A DNA stretch of 64,000 nt from Deltaproteobacteria bacterium (GCA_016713425.1 JADJPE010000005.1:5182501-5246500), one strand, 5' to 3'. Counted from the first letter of the stretch, positions 42,709-53,038 are shown. Program-made: numbers and translations. Notes: generated from the letters alone by a model not told the origin.

Positions 42709-43398
42709 CTATGGCTCGATCCGAAGAAGTCTCAGAACGGTCGTTGGGCTCGAGGCCCCGTCAAGGACACCGATGAAGCGCTGCCGCAGACCGAGCAGAG
42801 GGGGCGTGCAGGTGAGTCCGCACTCGTTTCCAAAGCATCCGAGCTTTGCGGATACGCAGGAAGAGGTCAGGAGTCGAAGCTTTCCGTCCACGTAGACATC
42901 GGCCTGACATCCCTCGCGACAGCCAGCATCCGAGGTGCCGGTTTCGGCACCGGAGCAGGTCGATGTACCGGCACGCGGGATGCCTTGAACCTCAACGACG
43001 CGTCCCCAGTAGGCCTCAGCCCGCGGGTCGAGCGCGAAGTCGGGCGTCAGTCCGAGCGATGGGGGCTCGTCACAGGTTCCGACGGAGGAAGCGTCGGCTG
43101 CGTCTGAATGGCCGGCGGCGTCCGCACCTGGCGCATCTCCGACCTGGCCGTCGGCGGGATCAGCGTCCGCAAGCGAGACGTCGCCGAGTTGCGCGTCTAC
43201 GTGGCCGAGCCCTCCGTCGTGGCCATCGGAGCCGCTCGCATCGTCGTCGACCCCGCCTTCGCCGACGAGAACATTTCCGTCGCGGGGAAGCACATCTCTC
43301 GGCGGGCTGGAACCACAACCCACGGTAGCGATTCCGATGAGGACGAAGGCCGCCGACGCGAGCGTTCGTCTGTCGTGGGCGTGGTGGAGGTGCGCCAT
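42709..43398 (-). CDS. Asp-rich lipoprotein of unknown function
   Basis: 229 residues. A short signal peptide (LASAAFVLIGIATVGC) suggests a lipoprotein. A highly acidic, Ala/Gly/Asp linker of about 75 residues follows, the style of many Myxococcota lipoproteins. The folded part is the Cys-rich C-terminus (SLGLTPDFALDPRAEAYWG, STCSGAETGT, CSGAE, LTSSCVSAKLGCFGNEC). It is 23 bases downstream of the FadL gene on the same strand. I do not recognise a fold. Confidence 0.65.
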   Translation of the reverse strand: MAHLHHAHDRRTLASAAFVLIGIATVGCGSSPPRDVLPRDGNVLVGEGGVDDDASGSDGHDGGLGHVDAQLGDVSLADADPADGQVGDAPGADAAGHSDAADASSVGTCDEPPSLGLTPDFALDPRAEAYWGRVVEVQGIPRAGTSTCSGAETGTSDAGCREGCQADVYVDGKLRLLTSSCVSAKLGCFGNECGLTCTPPLLGLRQRFIGVLDGASSPTTVLRLLRIEP

Positions 43399-43421
43399 CC
43401 CGAGAGGATAGCAGGCTGGAG

Positions 43422-44747
43422 CTAGATCTTCACGCCCGCGGACAGCGACAGGAGGTGAACAGCACTGGCTTCATAGGTGCCGACCGCAAAGTTCTTGTTG
43501 TTGTCTTCCGCAGTGACCGTGCGTTCCTGAACGAGCACCGCGAGGTAGGCGAGGTCGACCTGTACCGTGCCGAAGTTGTATCCGGCACCCAGTGAAACGA
43601 GGACTCGATCCGAATCGGGTAAGGTCGGATCGAGCGTATCGGTTGGGACAGGTGAAACGTCGTAGCCGAGGCCTGCCCGCAGTGCGATCTGGTCGAGCCA
43701 GTATTCGCCACTCAAGACGACACGAGGGGCTACGGTCCAGTCTCGGGGGGACGAAGAAACAGGGGATGGACGCCCAGTATCGAAGTTGATGGCAAGCTCC
43801 TTCGTGGAGCTCCAGAAAGTGATCCCGCAGGAAAGCTCAGCCGTAAAGTCCGTGGTCTTCCAACCCGCGCCAAGATTCAGTGTATGCGGAATCGTGAGGC
43901 TGGCGCTTCCCGTTTGATCCGGGAAGTTGGCGGCGATCTCGGCTGGCGTTCCCGAAGGCAAAATGAAATTGGCATTCCCGGTGAAATCGAGCGCAATCGC
44001 TGAGCGATAGACGAGCCCGAGCGCGAGATGGTCGATGAGCGACACCTGCACACCCGCCGTCATCCCGACTCCGAACGCGTCCCCGGAGATCTCGACTTGT
44101 GCTTCCTCGCCCGCTGCGTTTCTCAGAAGGACCTCCCCGTTGTCAGAGGCCCCGACGGTTCGCTTGAGAAAGACCGTCGCTGGAACGAGCGAAACGCCCA
44201 GCGCGACCGAAACCTTCTCCGACAGCCGAAGCGCGATGGTCGGCGTCATGAAGTAGGCGCGGAGCTCGGCCTCTTGCGAGACCGTTCGACCCACAAACTG
44301 TGTTGGGTTCTCCCAATTCATGGCCAATCCATAGGGGACGTAGAATCCAAACCCGACGACGGCCTTGGGCGACAACGCATGGGCGACGAACGCAGCCGGA
44401 ACCGGAATCAGCGGTGACTTTGCAGAGGCGGATACCTCCGAGCCCGGGTTCGGATTTGTCGATGGGAAACCTGGCCCCACGTAACGCGCCGCAGGGCGAA
44501 TCAACGTGAGTGAACCCAGGAAATAGGTACCCTCGGTCGCCGTCAGTCCCGCCGGGTTGTGCCAGACGGCCGACGGGTCATCGATGGTCGCTGTCACCGC
44601 GCCTGCCCGCGCCATGGCCGGGCCGGTGTGCACCTCTGTCAGATAGCCTGACGCTTGGGCCACGCCCGCGAGCCCGACAGCCTGGATCGCGGTCAGTATG
44701 GCCGCGATCTTTGCCCGTCTTCTGAAATACATGTTGTTCGTCTTCAT
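43422..44747 (-). CDS. FadL-family outer-membrane transport protein
   Basis: 441 residues. The signal peptide is IAAILTAIQAVGLAGVAQA. The FadL family N-terminus is present: SGYLTEVHTGPAMARAGAV, and TATIDDPSAVWHNPAGLTA with its conserved NPA motif. Amphipathic beta-strand patterns run to the end, which finishes SLSAGVKI in the style of outer-membrane barrels. FadL barrels take up long-chain fatty acids or other hydrophobic molecules. It sits 20 bases below the lipase-like gene and above the lipoprotein, an operon that would release and take up lipids. Confidence 0.93.
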   Translation of the reverse strand: MKTNNMYFRRRAKIAAILTAIQAVGLAGVAQASGYLTEVHTGPAMARAGAVTATIDDPSAVWHNPAGLTATEGTYFLGSLTLIRPAARYVGPGFPSTNPNPGSEVSASAKSPLIPVPAAFVAHALSPKAVVGFGFYVPYGLAMNWENPTQFVGRTVSQEAELRAYFMTPTIALRLSEKVSVALGVSLVPATVFLKRTVGASDNGEVLLRNAAGEEAQVEISGDAFGVGMTAGVQVSLIDHLALGLVYRSAIALDFTGNANFILPSGTPAEIAANFPDQTGSASLTIPHTLNLGAGWKTTDFTAELSCGITFWSSTKELAINFDTGRPSPVSSSPRDWTVAPRVVLSGEYWLDQIALRAGLGYDVSPVPTDTLDPTLPDSDRVLVSLGAGYNFGTVQVDLAYLAVLVQERTVTAEDNNKNFAVGTYEASAVHLLSLSAGVKI

Positions 44748-44767
44748 CGTGTTGTCCCCCTCTCACG

Positions 44768-47700
44768 TCACGGACACGGGTTATCGCAGTTCAGATTCGG
44801 AACCGGGATATCTTCGTGGCCGATGACGGCAGCGCCCTGCGTAGCCATGAATTGAGCGGCTTGAATCTGGGCCGAGAACGTCTTGCACATTGCATCCGCA
44901 ACGCATGCGCCACAAATCGGCGCCAAGAACCAGCCGTGGCAGCCCTCCCCGGTGGTCGCCGTCTCGCCCAAGTAGGTGAAGTCATAGACATCGAGGTTTG
45001 CTGTGTTCTCGATTCCGTACCCGGTTGCGAGGGCGACGCCTGTCGTCGAGCTGATGACCAGGTCAGGCCAAGCGACCTGCATGAGAATTGGGAAAGGATC
45101 AGCGATCTCTCCCCCCCGAAGCCCAACCGCGGGACGCCCGGGGTAGGCTTCGCCGACGACACCGATGGCGTTTGCCAATGGATCTCCGGGCTCCATGACC
45201 CAGGTCGCAATCTGCTTGAATCGGCGAAAATCAGGTGTGTCTTCGCAGCCGAGCGCCGGGTTTTCGGGGTCAACGAAGGTACACCCGCCCGAAGCGGCGA
45301 GTCCCACCCAAAGCGGGACCGACAGTTCTGGCACCGAGTTCTCGATGATGTCGATGAGACCGCCCCCGGTCGCGTTAAAGACGAAGGTCTGGATGCCGCT
45401 GGGGGCGTAGGCGGCCATCGAGGCCCCAACGATCCCGCCCAGGGACTGCCCCATGAAGGCGATCGATTCGCCATTCAGAGCCGGCAACAAGCCGTCGCTT
45501 GTACCTTCCTGCTGCAACGTTCGAACGAGGGTGAGCTCGTCCAGAACCGCCTGCCGGAAGTTGTCACGGTTCGCGACGAGGTTAGGCGACAGGAAACCCG
45601 TCCCGGATGGGTCGGCGACCCCGTCACATCCATCGGAACAGATGCCGCCCGCGCAGACGACATCATTGGGGTCGATGAACTCGGTGTTCGGAACGAGCCC
45701 ACAGGGCGCGAGGCCCGCGCCGAGGATGTCCGTCGCGCGATCGCCATGGAAGGGGGAGATCCATCGCCACGGTGACCCGGTCCAGGCCAGGCGCGGCGAG
45801 CGTGTTTGCCAGAAGCAGCGCGTCTTCCTTGGAGCGCCCGATACCGTGCTGAAAGATGGTGATGGGCCGACGGGTCCCGGGCGAGGGCGAGGCGCCCATG
45901 AAGACGAGGACCGGAATGTGCACGAAGTCCGCCTCGAGGCTGTCGGCGCGGAAGGCCCCGCTGACATACGGGCTTCCTGCCGTGTAGCGGCGCGCACGCA
46001 TCATGTAGCCGCGGACTGACCGCAAGTTGCCGGTCGCGAGGGTCTGGATACCGAGACATTCCGCGTTGGTCGACAAAGCTTCGACTGTGCACTCACCTTG
46101 GATCACGCCTGCTTCGCAAAGGCCAACGCAGTAGTTCTCGACGAGGCCGAACGCCTTTGCGATGGCCGTCGACGTACGCACTTCATAACCTGGAATAGGT
46201 ATGAGCTCCGGGGCCGCGGTCTTGTCGGTTTCAATCAGATCGTCAAGCTCGGTGACGATGTCTTGAGTCCGGTAGCCGAACGCCATGGCAAGCCGCAAGG
46301 GGTGAATGTTGGCGGGTGGTGCGGCCAATGCGGTAAAAGACTGGAGGAAGCCGGGGTGGTTCAGACCCACTTCCAGCACCCCCGCCGTCTCGACGATTTC
46401 CTCTGGCGTGGCGACCGTCGTTGCGCCGGCCGCGACCGGCGCACACTCGAGCAGGGGCACGATGGCTGGATCGACACCGGCGGCGGTAATAAACGGGCGA
46501 GGCAGTTTGAGTGCGTTGAACGTGGATGCGGCCGATATCGGTCGGCCGTCAACGTCGAGCACATCGGTGGTCACGCCGATGACGTAGTCTTTGTTCTGCG
46601 CCAACGGTCGAGCCGGGCGGATGAAGATCGAGGGCGGCGCGATCGCTGTGCCGCTCGAGGTGGTGACGGTGAGATCGACGGCCGGACCATCGATGAAACC
46701 GTCTGCGCCGACCGGATACATCAGGACGTTCCCCTCGAGGGACGTCGAGCGGATATCTCGAGTCGCCGTCAGGATGATCGGCCCCGTCGTCGGGAACCCC
46801 GTCCTCGTGTTGAGCTGGGCGATCGTCGCCTGCGTGCTGGGGGATGCATCGGGCGGGATCGGCAGATTGACGTGTGTGAGGCCGGGCGTTGTGCTCGACG
46901 TGCGGAGCAGCAACTGAGCATTTGGGAACGGGACGTCGCCGGCGAGCGGATCGAACACGATCTCCGTCGTCGCCGTCGTATGCCAGAAGTTCGCGAAAAC
47001 GAGGTGGCTCCGGTCGCTGATCTTGTCGTCAGGATTCGAAGGGAGGTTGAGGAGCATCGCCGTGGCCGCATCGAAGAAACGTTCGAGCCCCCGCAGGGAC
47101 TGGCCTGCGGCAAGCAGGACGGCGTTGAGCTCTGCCTGCTCGGCCTTCGTCAGGTCCGCTACGCTTCGCTTTCCTTTGGTCGCGAGGAAGCCCGCGATCG
47201 CCTGTCCGGCAACCTGGCTTCGTAGGAGTGGGTTGTGGATCTCCCCCGAATCATCGACTTCGTTCTCATCCGTATTGAGCAGGTAGAAGAGCGCAGTCGG
47301 CTGGATGGCATTCCCGTTGAAATCTCGGACGCCGCCGGCTTCGGGGTCGTCGCCGTAACTTTCGACCGAGACGAGGTATTCAGTGGCTGGCTTGAGCGGG
47401 TGGCTCGGCGTCAACACGATTTGGATACCGCCCGGGACGTCCTCCGGCAGGTAGGTTCGAGCGGGCTCGGAGCCGTTGTCGCCGTCCTGGCAGGCTGGGT
47501 TGATGCTAGGTCTAGCGCCAACGACAAAGGTGTAGTCGACCCGAACGAGCGTGCCGTCGGCTTGACGCTCCCAGAGCTTGATCCCGCGCTTGATGTTGGC
47601 TTCGTCGATCGCACCGTCGGACGTTTCAAGGAACGTCTTTCCCGTGTCTTCGCCGTTTTCATCCCTCAGGGTCGAGAAGAACAGCGTCGGCTTTGCCGTT

Positions 47701-48005
47701 GTCGGCCACCCCTTGACGGCATAGTTGCCCGCCGCGTCTTGGAGCATTAGGCACTGCGCCGCCGTCGGAAGCTCACAATTCTCGGGTCGGACGACCTCGT
47801 GATTGAGTGTGCCATCAGGATTCTCGGCGAGAGCCGTCGGTGTCGGCACGAGCTGCAACACGGGAATTGGGTTGCTCGGGTCGAACTGTGCCACCACGAC
47901 GCGTGTTGAATCGACGGGTGTGTCAAGGTCGAGGTCTCGCGCACAGCTCGCGCTCCAAAGGAAAGCCGCGGCCAGTGCTCCGTGGACGATACGACACCTA
48001 TGCAT
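44768..48005 (-). pseudogene. large exported lipase-like gene split by a frameshift
   Basis: The first frame (48005 down to 45663) starts with a lipoprotein-type signal (AALAAAFLWSASC). It has a long Ig-like N-terminal region resembling the bacterial lipase N-terminal family, and reaches TIFQHGIGRSKEDALLLANT. It then leaves frame at a five-G run on the plus strand (45752-45756). Removing one G restores MDLPFHGDRATDILG and joins the second frame, which contains the nucleophile elbow FMGQSLGGIVGASM (GxSxG) and continues to the stop at 44768. Together the two parts give about 1,078 residues, with the split just after the oxyanion-type loop. It is followed by FadL, so loss would affect lipid use. 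It could be a sequencing artefact. Confidence 0.85.
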
Positions 48006-48170
48006 TCTCTGTCCTCCTTCACAAGCTCGTCTCCGTCTCGATCCGGGATGAGCGTCAAGACCGCTTGTGCCCCCAGGGGTCGTCGGGCGTTACCACGCCG
48101 AGACAACTTTTGTAACTCTGTTTCGCGGGCTGCCTTACGCATCGCCGATGGTTTGCGTTAGGAAGTCACT

Positions 48171-49178
48171 ATGTCGAATTCGGGCTCTTCCGCCGCCGGT
48201 GCTCGCGGTCAAGCGGCACATGGCTTCTTCCTCGGACTCCAAGACGAGATCACACGATCCCTGGCGTCACTGAACGGGGGCGACGCATTCAAACAAGACG
48301 AGTGGACACGCTCCGGAGGCGGCGGTGGGCGAAGCGCTGTTTTGCTTGATGGTGCGCTGTTCGAAAAGGCTGGCGTCAACGTCTCGTGTGTCCACGGAGA
48401 TCTTTCGGAATCCTTCGCGAGAGATCTCCCGGGGAGCGAGAATGACCGTCGATTCTTCGCGACGGGAATCAGCCTCGTGCTCCATCCCAGATCAGCGCAC
48501 GTCCCGACGGTGCACGCCAACTTTCGATACATCGAACGTGGTCGGGAACCGGAGGTGGCGTGGTTTGGCGGCGGCGCCGACCTGACACCCTGGGTTCTCT
48601 ACGAAGAAGATGCCGAGCATTTTCATGGCACCTGGGCCGAGGTCTGCCGGCGCCACGCGGTCGTCGAGTACGCGCAGCTCAAAGCCGCCTGCGACCGCTA
48701 TTTCTATCTGCCGCATCGTGGCGAAGCACGAGGAATAGGGGGCATCTTCTTCGATCACCTCGGGCTGGGTGGTCCCCCGGGTGGCACCACCGATCTGGAC
48801 GCCGTCGGCGCCTTTGTTCGGGATGCCGCGGCTCAGTTCCTCGAGAGCTACCTCCCGATCGTTGAACGACGAAGACACCTCGCGACGACGGACGATGAGC
48901 GAGCCTGGCAACTCAAGAGACGGGGGCGTTACGTCGAGTTCAATCTTCTTCACGATCGGGGGACGATCTTTGGATTGCGTACAAACGGCCGGATCGAGTC
49001 GATCTTGATGTCACTTCCTCCCCTGGTTTCTTGGGGCTACGGCGACGAACCGGCTCCGGGGACGTATCAAGAACGGCTTGTCGAGGTTCTCAGGCATCCG
49101 AGATCTTGGATCGTGCGCGATGATCTCGACCCCTCCCCCGACAACAACGGAGGCGGCAACGCAATGGGCCGCCCCTGA
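48171..49178 (+). CDS. hemF: coproporphyrinogen III oxidase, oxygen-dependent
   Basis: 335 residues. HemF motifs are all present: GVNVSCVHGDL, TGISLVLHPRSAHVPTVHAN, WFGGGADLTPWVLYEEDAEH and RYVEFNLLHDRGTIFGL. It converts coproporphyrinogen III to protoporphyrinogen IX with O2, an aerobic step of haem biosynthesis. The start has AGGA about eight bases upstream. It is divergent from the lipase-like gene. Its 3' end overlaps the convergent PAP2 gene by 89 bases. Confidence 0.97.
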   Translation: MSNSGSSAAGARGQAAHGFFLGLQDEITRSLASLNGGDAFKQDEWTRSGGGGGRSAVLLDGALFEKAGVNVSCVHGDLSESFARDLPGSENDRRFFATGISLVLHPRSAHVPTVHANFRYIERGREPEVAWFGGGADLTPWVLYEEDAEHFHGTWAEVCRRHAVVEYAQLKAACDRYFYLPHRGEARGIGGIFFDHLGLGGPPGGTTDLDAVGAFVRDAAAQFLESYLPIVERRRHLATTDDERAWQLKRRGRYVEFNLLHDRGTIFGLRTNGRIESILMSLPPLVSWGYGDEPAPGTYQERLVEVLRHPRSWIVRDDLDPSPDNNGGGNAMGRP

Positions 49179-49695
49179 ACGCGTCTAGACGAGGACCGAG
49201 TCTTCGCCGTAGGGCGTTCGCGATCAGACCCAAGATGCTCCCAAAGATCGCGCCGCCGATGATGTCGGTCGGATAGTGAACGCCCAACACGACGCGAGAG
49301 GCGCTCACCGCCACCGCGATGGGGCCGAGGAACACCCAGCCCGCCGAGAGAGAAGGCGACGCGCTCACAAGGAACGCGAACGAAAGCGCGGCGTGTCCGG
49401 ACGGGAAGCTCCTGCCCGGGCCGCAGTCGGCCGGCGTGGTCAGCTCGGGCATGACATGACATGGTCGAGGTCGGTCGAAGGCCGGCTTGATGACCCTCGA
49501 CGTAAGCGCATCTGCGGAGCCCGTCGCGAGTGCGACGGAGACAATGACGCCAAAGCGGCGCCGATAGAGAAGGATGATCATGACGGTGCCGATCACAACG
49601 AGCGCCGTCCAAGGCGAGGACAGGAGCACAGCCAGCTCGGCGAGGAGTGGGGAGTGTGCGAGACGATTCGCTGCCCTTAGAATCGACTCGTCCAA
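49090..49695 (-). CDS. PAP2-family membrane phosphatase
   Basis: 201 residues with several membrane helices. The three catalytic motifs of the PAP2 superfamily are in order: KPAFDRPRP (KxxxxxxRP), PSGHAALS (PSGH) and SRVVLGVHYPTD (SRxxxxxHxxxD). It dephosphorylates a lipid phosphate such as undecaprenyl or phosphatidyl phosphate. The C-terminal 40 residues are Arg-rich and lie antisense to the end of hemF. That part may be shorter in reality, since the family ends near the last helix. Confidence 0.9.
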   Translation of the reverse strand: MDESILRAANRLAHSPLLAELAVLLSSPWTALVVIGTVMIILLYRRRFGVIVSVALATGSADALTSRVIKPAFDRPRPCHVMPELTTPADCGPGRSFPSGHAALSFAFLVSASPSLSAGWVFLGPIAVAVSASRVVLGVHYPTDIIGGAIFGSILGLIANALRRRLGPRLDAFRGGPLRCRLRCCRGRGRDHRARSKISDA

Positions 49696-50018
49696 CGTTC
49701 ATCAACCCCTGACGTCGTCTCTTGGTGGAAGGAAGGTGCCAAGGTCAAGGCGATTCAGCGACCAGTCGCGCAACCGACGAACGCAGGAACGAACGAAGGA
49801 ACCAGAGGTTGTCGGGAATTGGAGGCTTCGTGGGCGGCCGGCAGCCGAGACTCGCTCTCTCCACCGAGAAGGCCCCGGCGCGACGGTCGGCCGCAGGACA
49901 AGAGTGCCCATGGTTTTTCGGCGGGACCTTTGTATAATCTCGGATCGATGCGACCCGGTCGGCGCTCGGTCACTTGCATGCGTCTGAGGTCTGCTCCTTT
50001 TGCAAACGGCGGCGCAGC
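49696..50018. other. intergenic region with a strong -10 element
   Basis: About 320 bases between PAP2 and the CPBP gene, with no convincing gene. It contains a perfect TATAAT (49933-49938). Apart from this I see only A/C-rich unstructured sequence. Confidence 0.5.
49933..49938 (+). promoter_or_regulatory. consensus -10 element (TATAAT)
   Basis: TATAAT preceded by TTTG, about 80 bases upstream of the CPBP gene. The -35 region is poor: TGGTTT at 49911-49916, 16 bases upstream, is the best match. The likely start of transcription is about 49945. Confidence 0.55.
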
Positions 50019-50732
50019 GTGACCGAGGCGTTTCGGCAGCACGAGCCGTTTCGCCGGGATGTTCGCGATGCGCTCGCGTTGTCGACCGGCATCTTGCTGG
50101 CCCTTGGCTTCATCAAACACCTGGCCGCCGCTTGGCCATGGTTCCGGGAGAACGCCTGGTTCTCGTACGGTACGGTCGGGGCTGCGCTCCAGCTCTATGG
50201 ACCGATCGCGCTCATTGGTCATCGCGGTGTTTCGCAGGAGACGCTTGGTTTGACCCTTCGGAATTGGCGTCGAGATCTCCTCGGGCTCTGTGTGTTGGCA
50301 CTGCTGACGATTGTTCCGTATGGACTGGGGCACCATCTTTGGCAGACGGTTGTCGAAGGCCGAGCGTTTATTCCGAAGATCGCGCCGCACCTTGGCATGG
50401 TCATCCTCACACAGATCTTTCTCGTGGCGCTGCCGGAAGAGGTCTTCTTCCGCGGGCTTCTGCAAGAGCGGTTCGAACGGGTGTGGCCAGAAAAGCGCCG
50501 TTGGGTCGGGTCGCCCGTCGGATGGGCCTTGGTGGCCCAAGCCGCCGTTTTCGCGCTGGCCCATTTCGTGGGCGAGTATCGGTTTGATCGGCTTGGTCCG
50601 TTCTTCCCGGGGCTACTCTTCGGTCTCTTGCGAGCGCGCACAGGAACAATCGTTGGGGCTGTGGGATATCACGCGTTCTGCAACGTGCTCTCGGTTGTGC
50701 TCTTCGCTTGTTATGCGCGGGGACCTGCCTGA
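50019..50732 (+). CDS. CPBP-family intramembrane metalloprotease
   Basis: 237 residues from GTG 50019; a TTG at 49974 would add 15 residues. Membrane helices surround the conserved motifs LPEEVFFRGLLQERF (EExxxR), FALAHFVGEY and VGYHAFCNV, which define CAAX-protease/bacteriocin-processing (CPBP) proteins. They cleave prenylated or other membrane peptides, or modulate membrane signalling; the substrate here is unknown. It converges on the CAP-domain gene. Confidence 0.88.
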   Translation: MTEAFRQHEPFRRDVRDALALSTGILLALGFIKHLAAAWPWFRENAWFSYGTVGAALQLYGPIALIGHRGVSQETLGLTLRNWRRDLLGLCVLALLTIVPYGLGHHLWQTVVEGRAFIPKIAPHLGMVILTQIFLVALPEEVFFRGLLQERFERVWPEKRRWVGSPVGWALVAQAAVFALAHFVGEYRFDRLGPFFPGLLFGLLRARTGTIVGAVGYHAFCNVLSVVLFACYARGPA

Positions 50733-50805
50733 ACCACGAGGGTTCTACAAGAGGACGAGCGCGCGAACGAACCTCCGTCGTCCGAACGCCCACCGGCCTG
50801 GGTCG

Positions 50806-52029
50806 TCAAAGGCCGAATATTTCGACCACGCACACGACGGACGGTGTGATTGTGTTGTCTCGCGCGACGCCAATGCCAACGTAGCTTGCGGCGGGGTCGA
50901 TCAGGTTGCGGAGATGGCTCGGGCTCTGAACGAGGTTCCTGTGCGCAGCGTCCAAGCTGCCGGCGATGGCAACGTTCTCGGTCACCGGGCGCGAGTAGCC
51001 GGCCTTCTGGGCGCGGTCGACGGGGCCGCCCTGGCCAGGCAGCACGTGTGCGGCGATACGAGCGGCACAGACTGCGCCCGCGAAGGATGCCGCCGCTTTA
51101 TCGAGAGCGGCGTCGCGGGCGAGGGGGGCGAGGTCCCCTTGGCGGCGAAGGCCCTCGATGGCGCGAAAGAGATCCGAAGTCGTGTGGATGTCTCGGCCCG
51201 GCTCTCTCGTGATCTTGCTTGGTCCGTCTCTCGGTCCTTTGAGCGCGATGCCCTTTGCTTCGGAGCCCATGCTCGGAATCTCGAAGCCCCAAAGTGCGGC
51301 AACCTCTGGGCCGCGTTCCGTGGCGACGAGAATCTCGACCCGGTGATGGCCGGGCTTGGCGGTGGGCACCGTGAACGTGAAGCGTTTGCGCGTGCGGCGA
51401 ACGGGCAGCGCCTCGACCCAGCCACCCGGGTGTTCGACGTAGGCCTCGATCTCGTCTCCGCGAATGACGAGACCTTGCACCGCGTGGTTCGGTCGAAGCG
51501 GAACGCGCGGAAGCGGCGACAACTCGATCAGCCGCCGGACGAAGAAAGCGACCACCGCCGACCGAAGACCTTGATCGATCACCGCAATCCCCATGTGGGT
51601 GTAGCCGCGACGCAACACTCGGGCCGCTGCAAATTCGAGAAGCGCGTCGGCCAATCCATCGAGCGGAGCGCCGATGGCGGCATAAGGCGTGACCTGGGCA
51701 TCGGCAAGACCCTCAGCGAAGAGGTCTGCCTGAATGTGTGCCAACGTGCCGTGGGCTCGGCGACGAAGCAGCGCAAGCCCATGCCTGAGCGCCGCCTGCT
51801 CGAGGGCTGGATCTACGCGGAGTGTCTGGTCCCTTTCACGTGAAGCGATCTCAGCCTCCAGCCATCGAGCGCAGGTCGCGGCGACGCAGCGACGGGGCCG
51901 GTTGGTTGGGGCGTCACCGCGTTCGCGGTTCGCGGCTTCGTGGTTGTTGGCTCGTGGCAGCGGAGACTTCTTCTCGGCGGGCAGGGCTGCCGCGCCCGAG
52001 AGAAATAAAGGTAATAGCCAGTGAAACAT
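50806..52029 (-). CDS. exported CAP/SCP-domain protein
   Basis: 407 residues from ATG 52029, which gives a clear signal peptide (MFHWLLPLFLSGAAALPA). The C-terminal 110 residues resemble a CAP/SCP domain: LDKAAASFAGAVCAARIAAH, TENVAIAGSLDAAH and SPSHLRNLIDPAASYVGIGV. The N-terminal half has a similar helix-loop (RVDPALEQAALRHGLALL), so it may hold a second, degenerate copy. CAP domains bind lipids or act as extracellular structural domains. Other functions are possible. Confidence 0.72.
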   Translation of the reverse strand: MFHWLLPLFLSGAAALPAEKKSPLPRANNHEAANRERGDAPTNRPRRCVAATCARWLEAEIASRERDQTLRVDPALEQAALRHGLALLRRRAHGTLAHIQADLFAEGLADAQVTPYAAIGAPLDGLADALLEFAAARVLRRGYTHMGIAVIDQGLRSAVVAFFVRRLIELSPLPRVPLRPNHAVQGLVIRGDEIEAYVEHPGGWVEALPVRRTRKRFTFTVPTAKPGHHRVEILVATERGPEVAALWGFEIPSMGSEAKGIALKGPRDGPSKITREPGRDIHTTSDLFRAIEGLRRQGDLAPLARDAALDKAAASFAGAVCAARIAAHVLPGQGGPVDRAQKAGYSRPVTENVAIAGSLDAAHRNLVQSPSHLRNLIDPAASYVGIGVARDNTITPSVVCVVEIFGL

Positions 52030-52283
52030 TTCTTGGTCGGCCTCGTTCCATCGCGGAGAGGTCATGAAGCGGGGGCGCACCAAGTTTAGCCTGTTTGGCA
52101 ACCGTGGGCATCCGCCGTTGACATACTGTCCGGGTGGATTTGACCACAGGAGATGGGGTGCCCAACGTACGGTTGCGGAGTTGGCTGGGAATGCAGCCAG
52201 ATAGCACGGCCGGCTCGCTTCTTGCTACTCGTCTTGATGAGCACGCGGATCTTGGTCGAAGGCAGTTAGGCGGAGGGGTTCAG

Positions 52284-52949
52284 ATGTTCAGTTTTTTCAG
52301 AACGAAGAAGAACGGAGAGCGTACCGAGTTCGAGGAACTCACCTTGGAACACATGGATGCGCTCTATGCAGCCGCCCTCAGGCTGACTCGAAGTCCGAAG
52401 GACGCAGAGGATCTCGTTCAGGACGCCTATCTCAAGGCCTTTCGTTTTTTCGACAGCTTCGAGCGCGGGACGAACATCAAGGCCTGGCTCTTCAAGATCC
52501 TCACAAATACATTCATCAACAAGTACCGACGTCGCCTTAAGGAGCGAGAGGTCGCGGAGGCGCCGGCCGAAGAGATCATGGTGGATCGCTTCGTATCTTT
52601 CGAGCAGCTCCGGGCGCTGCAGCATCCGGAGGCGGATTTCTTTGGCAAGCTTCTTTCTGACGAAGTCGTTGAAGCGCTTGAGCGCGTCCCGGTGGACTTC
52701 CGAATGGTCGTCATCCTGGCTGATATTCAGGGTTTTTCATACAAGGAGATTGCTGAGATCGTGGGTTGCCCCGTTGGGACGGTAATGAGCCGACTTTTTC
52801 GAGGTCGGCGAATTCTCCAGAAGCTTCTGTTCGATTACGCGGTTTCGGAAGGCATTATTCCTTCCACGCTCGAGCTCGAGGCCCCGGAGGACAGGGGCAC
52901 GGCGTTGGATCTGGAAGCCTATCGCCGCCGCAAGAAGATGTCGGCCTAG
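52284..52949 (+). CDS. ECF sigma factor (RpoE-like)
   Basis: 221 residues from ATG 52284 (GGAGGGG just upstream). Sigma region 2 is ALRLTRSPKDAEDLVQDAYL and KAWLFKILTNTFINKYRRR; region 4 is VILADIQGFSYKEIAEIVGC and TVMSRLFRGRRIL. It redirects RNA polymerase to stress promoters. The anti-sigma factor follows after 158 bases, the usual pairing, but with an unusually long gap. It is divergent from the CAP-domain gene. Confidence 0.95.
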   Translation: MFSFFRTKKNGERTEFEELTLEHMDALYAAALRLTRSPKDAEDLVQDAYLKAFRFFDSFERGTNIKAWLFKILTNTFINKYRRRLKEREVAEAPAEEIMVDRFVSFEQLRALQHPEADFFGKLLSDEVVEALERVPVDFRMVVILADIQGFSYKEIAEIVGCPVGTVMSRLFRGRRILQKLLFDYAVSEGIIPSTLELEAPEDRGTALDLEAYRRRKKMSA

Positions 52950-53038
52950 TCATAGTCAGGATGCCGCCTAGCCTATCGGGGCTGTTTGGTGACAGACTTG
53001 GCGCGCTGACTTCGACCTCCCAGCCTTGGAGTGCGGGG

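Noticed and set aside
46098..47225. 375-residue plus-strand frame
   Set aside because: It is antisense to the lipase-like gene, has a biased Arg-rich composition and no domain.
50311..51843. 510-residue plus-strand frame
   Set aside because: It overlaps the CPBP gene in another frame and the CAP-domain gene on the opposite strand.
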